Positions 8,919 to 18,482 of a stretch of 56,655 nucleotides of DNA are shown here, one piece after another; position 1 is the first letter of the stretch, and every line of letters begins with the position of its first letter. This stretch comes from Sphaerosporella brunnea (Eukaryota; Ascomycota; Pezizomycetes; Pezizales; Pyronemataceae): the NCBI GenBank assembly GCA_008704415.1, contig VXIS01000313.1, positions 1-56,655 on the forward strand, read 5' to 3'. The notes below the pieces were generated by a model, which saw only the letters and a list, made by a program, of their open reading frames with translations, had not been told where the DNA came from and did not search any database. Made by a program: the position numbers and the translations under genes.

Positions 8919-11209
8919 TATAATTCTTCTGCCTCCGGCGTGGCCGGGACTGACTGTGCGGGTGCTGGCAGGTCTGACACATCGGTCATGGCGTCGTCTG
9001 TGTCTGAGTCTGGGACATCGATGGGGCTAGGGGCGGCCGGCTGGGAGATAAGTCGAGGCCGTGGGGTGTCAGCAATGGTGATTATGGCGGCCTTGGCAGG
9101 TTGGTTTGTTGTGGCCTCCTTAGGCCCAATCGGGGCGGTGCTGGCTCCGGATATGGGGTCGTTAGCACCTGATCTGGTTGGCGTGAACTTGGCCTTCTTT
9201 ATAGCCTCTTTTTTCTTGGGGCACATATCGCTCTTTGCCGAGTGTTTCCCCTTACAGTTGGGACACTTCAGAGTAGATGCGGAGTGCTTGCAGATCTGCC
9301 CGGGGCGTTTATCGCACTCGGCACAGCCTAGGACATTGCATGTGTGTGCAGTTGTTAGGTGGGGGCGGCTGCAGTGTGCGCATCTCGGAAAAGCCTGTAT
9401 GGTCCCATTGCCGCAGTTGACCGCTAGGTGGCCCCAGCCGGAGCAGTGGTCGCAGAAGGCATCGGGGCCTGCCCTCAAATAGGGTTCAGCTCGTAAGCAT
9501 CGTCCTGCAAGAAAGAGGCCTTTCCGGATTGCGTGTATGGCTGTACCGCGATCTTTAACAGCGAAGGTCACTGAGGAGGCTCGGATGCTGCCGTCGTTGG
9601 TGCGTTGTTTGACCGTGAGCTCATTAGCTAGCCAGCGGACACTGATTGGGATGTCGAGTCCGTCATTGTCTGTCATCAGGTCCTTCTTGAGCTTGTCAAG
9701 CTTGCCGATGTAGCGCCGGGTGTCCACGCCGTGGACCTTGATTCTGGTCCATTCCTCGTTGGGACCAATTGCGACTATAGCCGAGTCCAGCCGCCTCGAC
9801 GCTGTGAGGATGACGTCGCTAAAGGTGCATACCTGCACTGCGGTGGCAGAGGGGTACGATAGGGCGGTGACCGTGCCCTTGCGGTTTTGGGTCACCTTGA
9901 CTATGCGGATGAAGCCGGGAGCTCGTCTGGCAGCTAGTGCATCGTTGATGGCGCGCACAAGGTTGGCGCCGTAGTTGGCATTGACGGGGTGTTGTGAAGC
10001 GCCTTCTTCGCGGGTCAGGATGATTGTTCGGGCACGATCAGGCACGTCCTTGTCCGCAGGCTTCAGGGCGGGGACTGGTGCGTTGGTAGTGGGTGGTGGC
10101 ATCGCTTTGGGAGCCTTGTGGGTCTTCTTCTTGACAACGGCCGTCCAGGATCCGTCCTCCCTGGAGGTGTCGGCTTGGATTGGTTTGTCTGCTGCTCTGA
10201 AGGTGCTGGGCTTCGAGGCGAGGGCCGGCTTGGGGTTCCGTTTCGTGGTAGGGTTGGTTGCATTGTTGGTGGTGTTGGCGGTGTTGGCCTTTGCAGAGAC
10301 AGTGGCCGGGCGTTTGAGGATTTCTGGGGGTCTATCCTGTATCATCTGGTGGGGATGGCTGTCGGTTCTGGGGGGTGCGTGCTGGGACGCCACGAGAGGC
10401 TCCTCTTTCTTCAGTTGGGTTAACTGGGTTAGCAGCTGGAGTTCCGCAGCGTGCTCCTCCTCGGTCCTGTTCATGATTTCTGCCTCCTCTTCTTCGGTAG
10501 TCCATTCCATGATTGCGTCCGGTGAGGGTGCCGCAGCTGGAGCCGCAGGCGCAGTTGCCCTGGGTTTGGAGGCGGAATGCCTAGGTGCTTGGGGGCTGAT
10601 CGTGCGATGGGCCGGTGGCTGCACGGTTGGTTGTTGCTGTGCCGCGACCACGCGTTCCAGCTCTTCCACCTTCGCGACGAGCGGTCCGGTAATATCAGCA
10701 ATCATTTGGAGCACGCGGTTCGCGTGCGTCTCAAAATTAGAGCTCAGTTGGTCCAGGTGGCCAGCTAGGGCCTCTCTGATGGTGTCGCGGATAGTGGAGT
10801 CCACTAATCTGACGTAGCCGGGCGTTTCTTCGTATCGCCGTTTCTTAGGTTGGGCGGGTGGGCTGTCGAAGGTGGTGGGGGTGCTGGAAAAATTCAGGTT
10901 TGCCGAGGCGGCCTCTGTTAGGCTGCGTGTCATCGCGCGTGTCATGCGCGGGGCGTTCAAGGCCCCGAGGGCCGGCGGGGACGGGGTCGGTGCATAGCTG
11001 GCCAGGGGTTCTGCGTGCGTGGGTGCAGTGTCGGGCGTGGGTGCGGTGGCAGCAGGCACGGCCGTCGCAGGGGTCAGGATCGGTTCAGACCATTGTGAGA
11101 CGCCCTGAAGGTCGACTTCCATGTCGTCCGCTTTGTTTACGTCGGCCATTTGGGACGACTCGATCGGGTCGGATGGGTCTTCCAGAGGAGGAGCGGCGTT
11201 CGGGTCCAT
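8918..11209 (-). CDS. LINE ORF1, Gag-like protein with CCHC knuckles
   Basis: ORF1 of a Tad/I-like LINE, the RNA-binding partner of ORF2. From the first ATG (11209) it is 763 aa; the frame is open back to 11359, so the start is uncertain. The N-terminal half is Pro/Ala/Thr-rich, with a Glu-rich stretch that may be coiled coil (about 10440-10500). The C-terminal third has zinc knuckles: C-x2-C-x4-H-x4-C (CDHCSGWGHLAVNC, about 9430-9470), then two variants (CAHCSRPH..., CPNCKGKH...), followed by Lys-rich sequence. The frame is intact, unlike ORF2. The stop TAA shares one base with the ORF2 ATG. The gene belongs to a transposable element, not to the host. Confidence 0.85.
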   Translation of the reverse strand: MDPNAAPPLEDPSDPIESSQMADVNKADDMEVDLQGVSQWSEPILTPATAVPAATAPTPDTAPTHAEPLASYAPTPSPPALGALNAPRMTRAMTRSLTEAASANLNFSSTPTTFDSPPAQPKKRRYEETPGYVRLVDSTIRDTIREALAGHLDQLSSNFETHANRVLQMIADITGPLVAKVEELERVVAAQQQPTVQPPAHRTISPQAPRHSASKPRATAPAAPAAAPSPDAIMEWTTEEEEAEIMNRTEEEHAAELQLLTQLTQLKKEEPLVASQHAPPRTDSHPHQMIQDRPPEILKRPATVSAKANTANTTNNATNPTTKRNPKPALASKPSTFRAADKPIQADTSREDGSWTAVVKKKTHKAPKAMPPPTTNAPVPALKPADKDVPDRARTIILTREEGASQHPVNANYGANLVRAINDALAARRAPGFIRIVKVTQNRKGTVTALSYPSATAVQVCTFSDVILTASRRLDSAIVAIGPNEEWTRIKVHGVDTRRYIGKLDKLKKDLMTDNDGLDIPISVRWLANELTVKQRTNDGSIRASSVTFAVKDRGTAIHAIRKGLFLAGRCLRAEPYLRAGPDAFCDHCSGWGHLAVNCGNGTIQAFPRCAHCSRPHLTTAHTCNVLGCAECDKRPGQICKHSASTLKCPNCKGKHSAKSDMCPKKKEAIKKAKFTPTRSGANDPISGASTAPIGPKEATTNQPAKAAIITIADTPRPRLISQPAAPSPIDVPDSDTDDAMTDVSDLPAPAQSVPATPEAEEL

Positions 11210-11474
11210 ACTGGCTGCGCGTTCAGTAGTTCCTTCCTGGCACGGCAGGGGTCGCGGGATCGCGTCGCGCGCCCTTATTTTACGGTTTTGCTTGCGCGCT
11301 CTTGAGCGGCAAGCGAGCGTGAAGCTTGAGTGTTGTTCGCGATAACGGTTTGGGGCCAATCAGAGTTCGACACGTAGCGGCTTGGCGTTTCCAAGCACGA
11401 TGCGTGTGGTTGAGTGTGGTGTTGTGGAAAGTCAAACGTACATACTATAGAACAATTTATTGGCAGTGTTAAAC

Positions 11475-11508
11475 GAAAGATAAACGGACTTTTTGACGTT
11501 TATCTTTC
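11475..11508. repeat. Perfect 12-bp hairpin
   Basis: GAAAGATAAACG (11475-11486) and its reverse complement (11497-11508) flank a 10-nt loop. It lies between the LINE leader and the gene at 11671-12066. It could be a transcript 3'-end structure or the remnant of a foldback element; nothing decides between them. Confidence 0.6.
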
Positions 11509-11670
11509 AACTTAACCGAGTGTACCATAGAGCTACCCCGTGGTTCTGGCGTAAGATACAATAAAACAATAAAGACAAAGGAAACCGTTCAGTCCCAATA
11601 TCCATCAACCCTGTATAGCCTGCACACCCCTCGCGTCCCTATCACCATCTTGATACATTCGCCAGCGTCC

Positions 11671-12066
11671 TTATTGGTCGTAAATCGAATCCAACTCATC
11701 CTTGGCTTCATAATAGTCCGCATCCTGAATCAACTCTTCATCGTGCAACCCCTCCAAAGCCTCGAGCACGAAGTCCTGGCAGCTCCAGTGCGCCACGTCG
11801 TTGTGAATTTCCTGATCTTCGAGTTTCTGCTTGGCATCGGCCGTCGCAGCGGCGCCGTCGAACTCGCACACGTGGATCAGACGAACGAAACGCGTCGTGC
11901 TCTCGGGACGCCTATCGTGTAGTGTATTGCGGCGGAATGAAGTCGCTTCGCCGACGACTTCGTATATGGTCGAGGTGTCCGTGTCGACTTCCTCTAGCCA
12001 GAGCGACCAATGCTTCACGTTGCCAGCTAGTGGCCGGTAGATGGCGACGTACAGAATAGAGGACAT
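11671..12066 (-). CDS. Conserved-looking fungal protein of unknown function
   Basis: An intronless frame of 131 aa from ATG 12066 (an in-frame ATG at 12096 adds 10 residues). The N-terminus is a short hydrophobic strand followed by a His-Trp-x-Leu motif (ILYVAIYRPL...KHWSLWLEE), and the C-terminal half is acidic and helical (EALEGLHDEELIQDADYYEAKDEL). From memory this pattern resembles a widespread family of small ascomycete proteins of unknown function (possibly DUF6914), but I cannot verify that. There is no signal peptide or membrane segment, so it is probably cytosolic. It stands alone between a LINE and a gene-poor region. It reads as a real gene from its length, composition and domain-like start. 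No function is proposed. Confidence 0.65.
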   Translation of the reverse strand: MSSILYVAIYRPLAGNVKHWSLWLEEVDTDTSTIYEVVGEATSFRRNTLHDRRPESTTRFVRLIHVCEFDGAAATADAKQKLEDQEIHNDVAHWSCQDFVLEALEGLHDEELIQDADYYEAKDELDSIYDQ

Positions 12067-14210
12067 GACGATATCAGCTCTGAATGGCGAAAGCAAGACG
12101 AAGGAGAAAACACTGTGGAGTGGAATCGTTGCGTATTTACATACTTGCGGTCCCTACTGCAGCCGAACACCCGGCCTGGACATGTTAGGCACAATGACCA
12201 CCCACGTATTATGTACTAACGGTGATCGGTCAGAAGCCATGGAGAGTGCTGGCAGGTATATGCACTGCCAAATGGATACGTACAGCTGAATCTGTGTACT
12301 CCGGTCTGCCTTCAAACGGCAAAAAAAGGAGCATATGTGAAAGCAATAAAGTTGCGCTGCTCGGATCGAGCTTGAGCATTGTGAGTCTCCAAACGTATGC
12401 ATCTTCAGCTGTTTCCTGCATTTTGCATCGATAGCCATGGCCACAGGTGAACAACACGTGTGAACAGCACATTGGTGGTAAAACTGGGCTTCCTGCAACC
12501 CCTCGGCCGCTCTGCGGTTCGAAAAGAAATTTTTATCGAGCTTGCGCAGCAGTCCCGGCGTTTGTCGTATTTGCTTTTCTGAGCCAGGCGGACAACACTA
12601 CAAAGACGACAACACAACGACAACAACGACAATGGTGAACCGAAAACTAGAAAGAGGGCGGCGTCCAAAACATCGGTATCGTCGCTCGATTTTTTGCGCG
12701 AAGAACTGTCTTTTCCTTAGCGAACGTTGAATCATTCGGGGATGTAATTAAGAGGGCCTAAACACGGGTCTGCCAAAGGATAATCTGGGGCAGGCGGGTC
12801 GGAGAGGTAAGTAATCATTGTCAATCACTCGACTTTGTATGGATGACGAAGTGGCTGATCCACTGTTCGGGGGTGTCAGCGTATGCGAGCCGCAGTGGCC
12901 TGCCAAAAGTGACCAAGTGAGGTAGGTACCTCCCGGGACCGGTCGAACGGAAGCGCAAGGCTATTGGTCTTGTCTTCCCCAGGATCTGGCTTTGAGGTCT
13001 AGGCGAAACGAGTAGAAAGGGTCCACCGGATTGAGCTCTTTCAGCTTGATCCTGAGGGATGGCTTCTTGATCACCGATGGGGCGAGAAACCTGACCGGTG
13101 CCTGCGTCGACAGCCCGAAAGCCCAGACAGGCAACCGCGATAGAAAGCGCACGACGCTGCGCAGCACGTGCGGGTGGCCATCGGCCAAGTTTGCCAATTC
13201 GTCAAACGGGAAGAACCACTTCGGCGCTAGGCCGTCGGGTGATGCCCTTTTGAGACTGTTGGTGGCCCTTGCCAACGGCAGTACTACCTCTCACCAACCG
13301 ACCGGGTGGGTGAGTATCCGGTCGTGATCGGCCTGTGAGTTTATATCCACGAAGAGACGCTTCCACTTGTGGTCGTCGCTCCGGTTGAAGGCCGCTTTCA
13401 CCAAGTCGACCACCTATGCGCAGAACGTTTTGGGGCATTCAGAGCACAGGGTTGCGAAGCGGGCGACTGTGTTATTGACCGAGGCGTTGGGAAGTGGTTC
13501 GTCAGGCGCCGTTCTATCGCGGAACCAGCTCGAGAGTGGGGGTATCTGGTCCCGCTTCGGGTATTCCGCCTGAAAGTCGTTCAACGCCTTGTTCGCTGTA
13601 GCGGTCGGTCAGCGGTGTTCAGAACCAGTTTGGCGGTCACCAGCCCGAGGGGTCAACGCGAGAACCCGTAGGAGTGTTGCAGGTAAAGTAGTCAGCCGGA
13701 GGAGCGGTGCGGGCAGCAACGACTACCGGCAGATACGGTGGCAAAAAGCATACACATACATATCAAGCTCCAGGTCTTTTCCGTACCTGCTGACGATCTA
13801 AAAAAACATACGTCTCACGCTTGATACCTATCTGGGGATTGTCGCGGGTGATGTGCTGGGTTATGTGGCGGTGTCGCTGATCGGGGCGCAGCAAACCAAT
13901 CGATTGGGCGCGTCAGAAATAATACTGCAGCGAGCATTCAGCTAGATACGGAGCTCCGGAGGTGACACTTTTTAACAACGGACGAGGGGAATGGTGACTG
14001 TGGCTGGTGTAGTCGGAAAGTTGTGGCGACGCAGCCAGGTAGCGTCAACTGCGAATCACTCGAATCCGAGCCACATCGGTGAACTTGTGAACAATCAACA
14101 ACGAACGAGGGCCCCGGTGGCGCTCAAGGACACCGGACAGCCCCCCTAGTGACCAGGCCAAACTAACGTGCGGAGACTCCCCGGTGACAGGTGTAGTTAA
14201 ATAGCTCGGG
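12067..14210. other. No confident gene
   Basis: Only short frames are present. A minus-strand stretch at 12961-13440 encodes plausible protein-like segments (FFPFDELANLADGHPHV...) broken by stops and could be a decayed gene, but I recognise no family. No repeats or RNA genes are visible. Confidence 0.5.
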
Positions 14211-14257
14211 CCGTAGGGAGTATCCGTCCAAGACTTTTAAGCGCGAGTAAGCGCGGT
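14211..14257 (+). repeat. Left copy of a 47-bp inverted repeat
   Basis: Matches the reverse complement of 15930-15976 at 42 of 47 positions, including 26 consecutive identical bases (14211-14236). A LINE tail later inserted at its right edge. It is probably the end of an older DNA transposon or a dispersed repeat. Confidence 0.75.
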
Positions 14258-14263
14258 CTATAT

Positions 14264-14684
14264 GCTCGGCCAACAAATCAAGGCTAAGGCCTACTACAGA
14301 CGAAAAGCGAAGTGGGACAAGACGGCGGCAAAGACCCCGAAGGCGCTGGCATCCCGGTACTACCAGCTCCGGCTTAACAAGGCACCCACGGCCCCATACC
14401 TAATGTGGACAGGCCGCAGGACGGACGACAAGTGCTGGTGGTGCCGCAAGGCCCCAAAGCAGACAAGAGAGCATCTCATGAAGAGATGCGCCAAGTGGCG
14501 GAGAGAGCAAGACATTCTGTGGAAGGCCATCGGTGTGGCAACGAGAATGGGTGACAAGGAGGGATGGAAGAAGACCTCCACTCCTGTAGCCAGAATCATG
14601 GCAGACGCAAGGTGCACGGAAGCTATCCTCGGCTTCCTGGCGAGCACACAAGTGGGCAAGTGGCCTGAGAGGCCAAGAGAATGA
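14264..14684 (+). pseudogene. LINE ORF2 C-terminal fragment
   Basis: Encodes the last ~140 residues of a Tad-like ORF2: basic sequence, a run ending ASRYYQLRLNKAPTAPYL, and the terminal zinc motif C-x2-C-x7-H-x4-C (CWWCRKAPKQTREHLMKRC). The apparent ATG at 14262 lies in the target duplication and is accidental; translation could not start here naturally. It is homologous to the fragment at 18483-18806 and to the relic near 26440-26650. Confidence 0.88.
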
Positions 14685-14874
14685 TCATGACCTGTCCCTT
14701 CCCTTTGTCTTCCCTTTGTCTTCCCTTTGCCTCATATTACTAGCTACGAATTTCCTTAGTACGCTCTCAGATCACGCCCGTCTGTGGACACCCGAGGTTC
14801 AAGGGTAGATCTGTGTATATAGCCCCATGTCATGGCCGCAAGCGGCCGAATACAGGATGATTAAAACAAAACAA
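14264..14874 (+). mobile_element. 5'-truncated LINE tail, flanked by 14-15 bp duplication
   Basis: AAGCGCGGTCTATAT occurs at 14249-14263 and again at 14874-14888. Between them lie the C-terminal end of a LINE ORF2, a 3' UTR, the hairpin GGCCGCAAGCGGCC (14833-14846) and a tail of ATTAAAACAAAACAAA. Severe 5' truncation with a duplicated target is the signature of target-primed reverse transcription. Confidence 0.9.
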
Positions 14875-14888
14875 AGCGCGGTCTATAT

Positions 14889-15929
14889 TGGTAAGATGGC
14901 GCTTTTTTTCCTTTCGTCCACATAACGAACGCCGCGGGTCTTTTTAGTCCGTCACGGTGTGGCGCGCAATTCCAAGCGTCGGCGATTGTGGAAAACTATG
15001 GATGGGTGCCGGTGCGCAGTGCAGAGGCGGTTACATTTTACATTTACAAAAACACAAAAATTACAACCAAACTTGCTCGTTCGCGCTCCTAAAAAATACC
15101 GTCGAGATACCCTGGAGCTGGGTGTTCGCCATTTCTCGGGCTCCACAACCTGAGATCCACTCGCCCTCCTGTGTTTCCAGACTACACAAATCGACGGGGC
15201 CGTCCTGTGAGGCACGCGGAACCTTTCCAGAAAGCTGGTCACGCTCAAACAACGCCTCCCAAGGATCCATATCTTGCGTCTCGGCAGGTTCGCACGGTCT
15301 CATGCAGCCTCCGGTTGGGCGATCGCATTTCCTGGATGCAAATGCTTATGCTCTGTGTAGAAAAACGGGTTCGCCTGCAGAACGTGATTGCAGTGATTGA
15401 CGTTTCGCCGACGGAATGTCCAGACGTTCATTCGGTTTGGTTTATCTTCGCCGCTTGAGTAGCACCGCTGCGTAACTGTAACTTCCCAGGTGCACCCAAC
15501 TGCACGTGTCTATAGAATTCAAATACAAGTATTAGTTTACGCTCAGGCAGCTAAACGTCAAGGCAAAAAAAAAAAAAAAAAAAAAGTCAGTCCTTCATCA
15601 TTGACTCCATCAAGTTCGTTGTAGGTCTCTCTACTGACGCCATCGCTCACAAGTTTGAGGGTATTCTTTGGCTTGCCATATGCACACAGGAGTAAACACG
15701 CCGGTGTTGGTGTGGGTCCCATTGCGACTCAACCACTGCAAAGCCGTGCGCAAATGCATTACTGCTGCACACGCGCGAAGGCACTCCCCGGATCGATAAA
15801 TTGATCTCCAGTTTCAGAAAGGCTGCAATTACCAAAGCCACCAAAATTCTCGGCGATGACGCGCTGGATTAGCGCCTCTGTCTCCGGTCGGCCGGCTGGG
15901 CGCATATGCTCGGCATGCTGAACGGGGTC
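14889..15929. other. No confident gene; A21 tract
   Basis: Short frames only. A run of 21 adenines lies at 15565-15585. The sequence just after it reads as a short protein-like segment (SFIIDSIKFVVGLSTDAIAHK) before a stop, but I recognise no family. Confidence 0.5.
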
Positions 15930-16055
15930 ACCGCGCTTATTGGCGGCTACAAGTCTTGGACGGATACTCCCTACGGGGCCCGACAGCGGGCTGGGCCGTT
16001 TGGGCTGGCTGCTTAAAGCAGCCGGCCAAGCCCGCCCGGCTGTTTCGGCTGGCTA
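15930..16055 (-). repeat. Right copy of inverted repeat plus GGGCTGG-rich palindromes
   Basis: 15930-15976 is the inverted partner of 14211-14257. It is followed by sequence rich in GGGCTGG/CCAGCCC, including the perfect palindrome GGCTGCTTAAAGCAGCC. Fungal hAT-type transposon ends can look like this, so the pair could be remnants of such an element. No transposase is visible between them. Confidence 0.55.
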
Positions 16056-16249
16056 CTGAGAACTATGTAGATGAATATTGACGACTGAGGTTGTCTAATA
16101 GCGCATTTCCTTACCGCTCCGTTTATCGTGAAACGCCCGGAGCTCGACGAGGTGCAAGCAATAGAAGCCCCATGCCCACGTCTCCACAGTGTCCAACTGT
16201 CTCAGATTCCCATAATCAATAGATGAGGAACGCTTACGAAACAAAAGCG

Positions 16250-17626
16250 TCACGACCCGATCTCACTTCTCTTATTCGCCTTGTCCTCCTTGTGCTTCCC
16301 TTTCTTCTCCCGCTCTTGTCTCTTCTCTTCTTTCCCCGCTTTGTTGCAATTATTCCCCATTCCCAGAGTCTGGCACTTGCTCTCCCTGTCTTTCTTGTGC
16401 TTCTTTTTCTTCTCCCGCTCTTGTCTGTTCTCTTCCTTCCCCGCTTTCTTGCAATTCCGCCCCATTCCCAGAGTCTGGCCCTTATTAATCTGCTCCCGAA
16501 TCTGCCTCTTTTCCCTCTCCCTCTCTGGCCCCTTCTTCTTGTTTCCCTCCGGCTTCTTCTTTTTCCCTTTGCCCGGAGTGTTCAACTCCTCTCGTTCTTT
16601 GGCAATCCTCCCCCAATGGGCCAATTCCCGGGGGTTCTGGCTACACCAAAGCACAACCTCTCTAGCCGCCAATGCATCCTCAGCACAGTCATGTCCCAGC
16701 TTTCCATTACTTTGAATGTCGATACCCAGGAACTCGGCGCACAGTGATTTTAATCCCCACAGGCGAGAATTCAGGCCCACAGCGTTACTTGTCAGAATTG
16801 ACGAATCCACAACGCGAGGGTCGATAATTCTTAGAACATCGAGATCGTTGTGTAATGCGTGCCCAACTAGTATGGTGTCCATGTCGACGTGCTTCCACAG
16901 CTCGCTGCGCGCTCCCTTCCATCCGTCCAAGGTTTTACCGAGCGCTGTGGCGGCGGCCATTGCCTGCGGCGTCACGCCGCTAAACCTGGTCCGCCAATCG
17001 AGGACTTTCTTGCTGGGGTGCACGAGGGTGTTGATGAGGATTTCGCCGGTAAGATAGTCAACCGCGCAGAGAAGGACCACAGCGCGGCCCCCTCCGCGGA
17101 TTACAGCCATCTCACAGTCCAGGGCCACTGCCCGGCGTTTCGGTGCTCCATCACACGGAGGGGGTAATGGCTCGTAATCCCGATACTTCGCCCACCATCG
17201 GTCCGGACTTTTGAAACCGGGATACCGGTGATTGCGGAGATCCTGGCGGGTGTGACAGAGTGATTTGAGCACTTTGAGCGCTTTCGGTTGCCGGGACACT
17301 GGGATCAACGACCAGTCGTTGTTTCCGAGTCGGAACTTGTCCCATCCGGCAGCTTCAGTCCCCGGAGGCTTGCTATAGCCGGTCGTTCCGTTCGCGACCG
17401 TATGGGCCTGCTGCAGAGCAGTAGATCCAGCGGCGGTACTAGCATTCCTCACTCCCAGGACCGCGAGCGCCCGAGTGTGGCTGCTGTCACCGCTCACCCA
17501 TCGCTCCGACCGCGGGGACGCACACATCCTTCCTTCTCGAATAATTGGGTATTTTCTCCGCGCCGTGCACAGTCTCGCTAGTAACGGAGATCGGAGTCGC
17601 ATTCGCGGGGCCAGGTAGGGTTGCAT
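16250..17626 (-). CDS. DEDDh RNA exonuclease (REXO/Rex family)
   Basis: A 458-aa 3'-5' exonuclease of the family that trims rRNA, snRNA or tRNA ends (Rex1/Rex3/Rex4 and relatives). Exo I is ALDCEMAV (Asp170, Glu172), Exo II is VGHALHNDLD (Asp261) and Exo III is GHDCAEDA (His312, Asp317), so all five DEDDh residues are present. The first ~100 residues are Arg/Ser/Ala-rich and could be a targeting or disordered region. The last ~110 residues are Lys/Glu/Arg-rich and contain two copies of a ~39-residue unit starting QTLGMG, which suggests a nucleolar or RNA-binding tail. No introns are needed. Which Rex paralogue this is cannot be decided from motifs. Confidence 0.88.
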   Translation of the reverse strand: MQPYLAPRMRLRSPLLARLCTARRKYPIIREGRMCASPRSERWVSGDSSHTRALAVLGVRNASTAAGSTALQQAHTVANGTTGYSKPPGTEAAGWDKFRLGNNDWSLIPVSRQPKALKVLKSLCHTRQDLRNHRYPGFKSPDRWWAKYRDYEPLPPPCDGAPKRRAVALDCEMAVIRGGGRAVVLLCAVDYLTGEILINTLVHPSKKVLDWRTRFSGVTPQAMAAATALGKTLDGWKGARSELWKHVDMDTILVGHALHNDLDVLRIIDPRVVDSSILTSNAVGLNSRLWGLKSLCAEFLGIDIQSNGKLGHDCAEDALAAREVVLWCSQNPRELAHWGRIAKEREELNTPGKGKKKKPEGNKKKGPEREREKRQIREQINKGQTLGMGRNCKKAGKEENRQEREKKKKHKKDRESKCQTLGMGNNCNKAGKEEKRQEREKKGKHKEDKANKRSEIGS

Positions 17627-17689
17627 TTGACGTTGGGGCGCTAGAAGCGGGCGGCTGTTGGATGGTGGTGGTGGTGGTGGACGGGATGG

Positions 17690-17748
17690 GTTAACCCTAA
17701 CATCCCCCAGTCACAGCTAGATACAACAAACCCTAACCCTAATCCTAG
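17690..17748 (+). repeat. Interstitial telomere-like repeats (CCCTAA strand)
   Basis: TTAACCCTAAC near 17691 and AAACCCTAACCCTAATCC near 17728-17744 are degenerate tandem CCCTAA units. Another tract in the opposite orientation lies ~350 bp away. Confidence 0.8.
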
Positions 17749-18097
17749 TTATGCCAAGACTTCGACAGCATGGCGCCCCACTATTCGCCGTTCCCCCTCG
17801 CGCCGTCTCGCTGACACTGATCTCCCCGGGGTCCCGAGCGATTTCAACAAACATAGGGAAGCGAAAGCGGGCGAGTTCAGCTGTAGGGCAGCTCTGAAAG
17901 AAGCATCCGTTGGAAAAAGGCTTACACACCTGCATCGTTTGGCGAGCCTTTTGTGTTTTCTTTTTTGGCGGCGCGGATGGAGTGGCGGCCGGTGCGCATG
18001 AGAGCGAAGGCCCGTGTCACCGTGCCAGACTGTCGGGTCGTAGCCCCAGCGTTTGCGCCTGCCCCATGTGGATGCTTTGCGACCGGTTGGAACGCTA

Positions 18098-18117
18098 GGG
18101 GTTAGGGTTAGGGTTGC
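18098..18117 (+). repeat. Interstitial telomere repeats (TTAGGG strand)
   Basis: GGGGTTAGGGTTAGGGTT: two and a half TTAGGG units, facing the 17690-17748 tract in the orientation expected at the two ends of a linear molecule. Confidence 0.8.
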
Positions 18118-18120
18118 AGC

Positions 18121-18467
18121 CAGGGAGATGCTGACCAGGGCTGCAGGTTTCATGATCATAGCTAAGTACGGTGTGACCGGGCCGAACACCTGGTTCCTCC
18201 CTGGGGTTGTGTCAAGATGTCTACTGGGTAGGTTGCCGACAGCTTCATCTCATGCGCCTTACTTGATTATGTCGAGAACCGAATCTCCCGATAGTTCTCT
18301 ATATCGTTGTTTGTCCTCAATTAATGGGAGCTTTTTGAGACATGATAGCGTATAACAACTCGTTGGCCATTGTATTTGTTGCACGTCGTTGTCATGTTTG
18401 CACTTTGTGGCCCAGAGCGGTTCTGAATTGACGTGGCTTGCATCTGATTAATAAACACATTATGAGG
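18121..18467. other. No feature seen
   Basis: No plausible gene, RNA or repeat could be supported here. Confidence 0.5.
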
Positions 18468-18482
18468 ACGGGCTGAAAGTTG

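Larger units (their letters stand above)
8458..11460 (-). mobile_element. Tad/I-like LINE, 5' portion, interrupted by gypsy
   Basis: Contains ORF1 and the start of ORF2 on the minus strand, in the usual LINE order. The 3' portion (RT, RNase H, 3' UTR) is displaced beyond the left edge by the gypsy insertion. The 5' boundary is unclear; the GC-rich leader falls off near 11400-11460, where AT-richer sequence begins. Confidence 0.75.

Noticed and set aside
9975..10817. Long plus-strand frame of 280 codons
   Set aside because: Antisense shadow of the LINE ORF1, with biased composition and no domain.
16223..16747. Leu/Pro-rich plus-strand frame with apparent membrane segments
   Set aside because: Antisense of the Lys/Glu-rich exonuclease tail; hydrophobicity is a complement artefact.
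17749..18189. Minus-strand 146-codon frame between the telomere tracts
   Set aside because: Composition is not protein-like and it runs through the telomere repeat; no family recognised.
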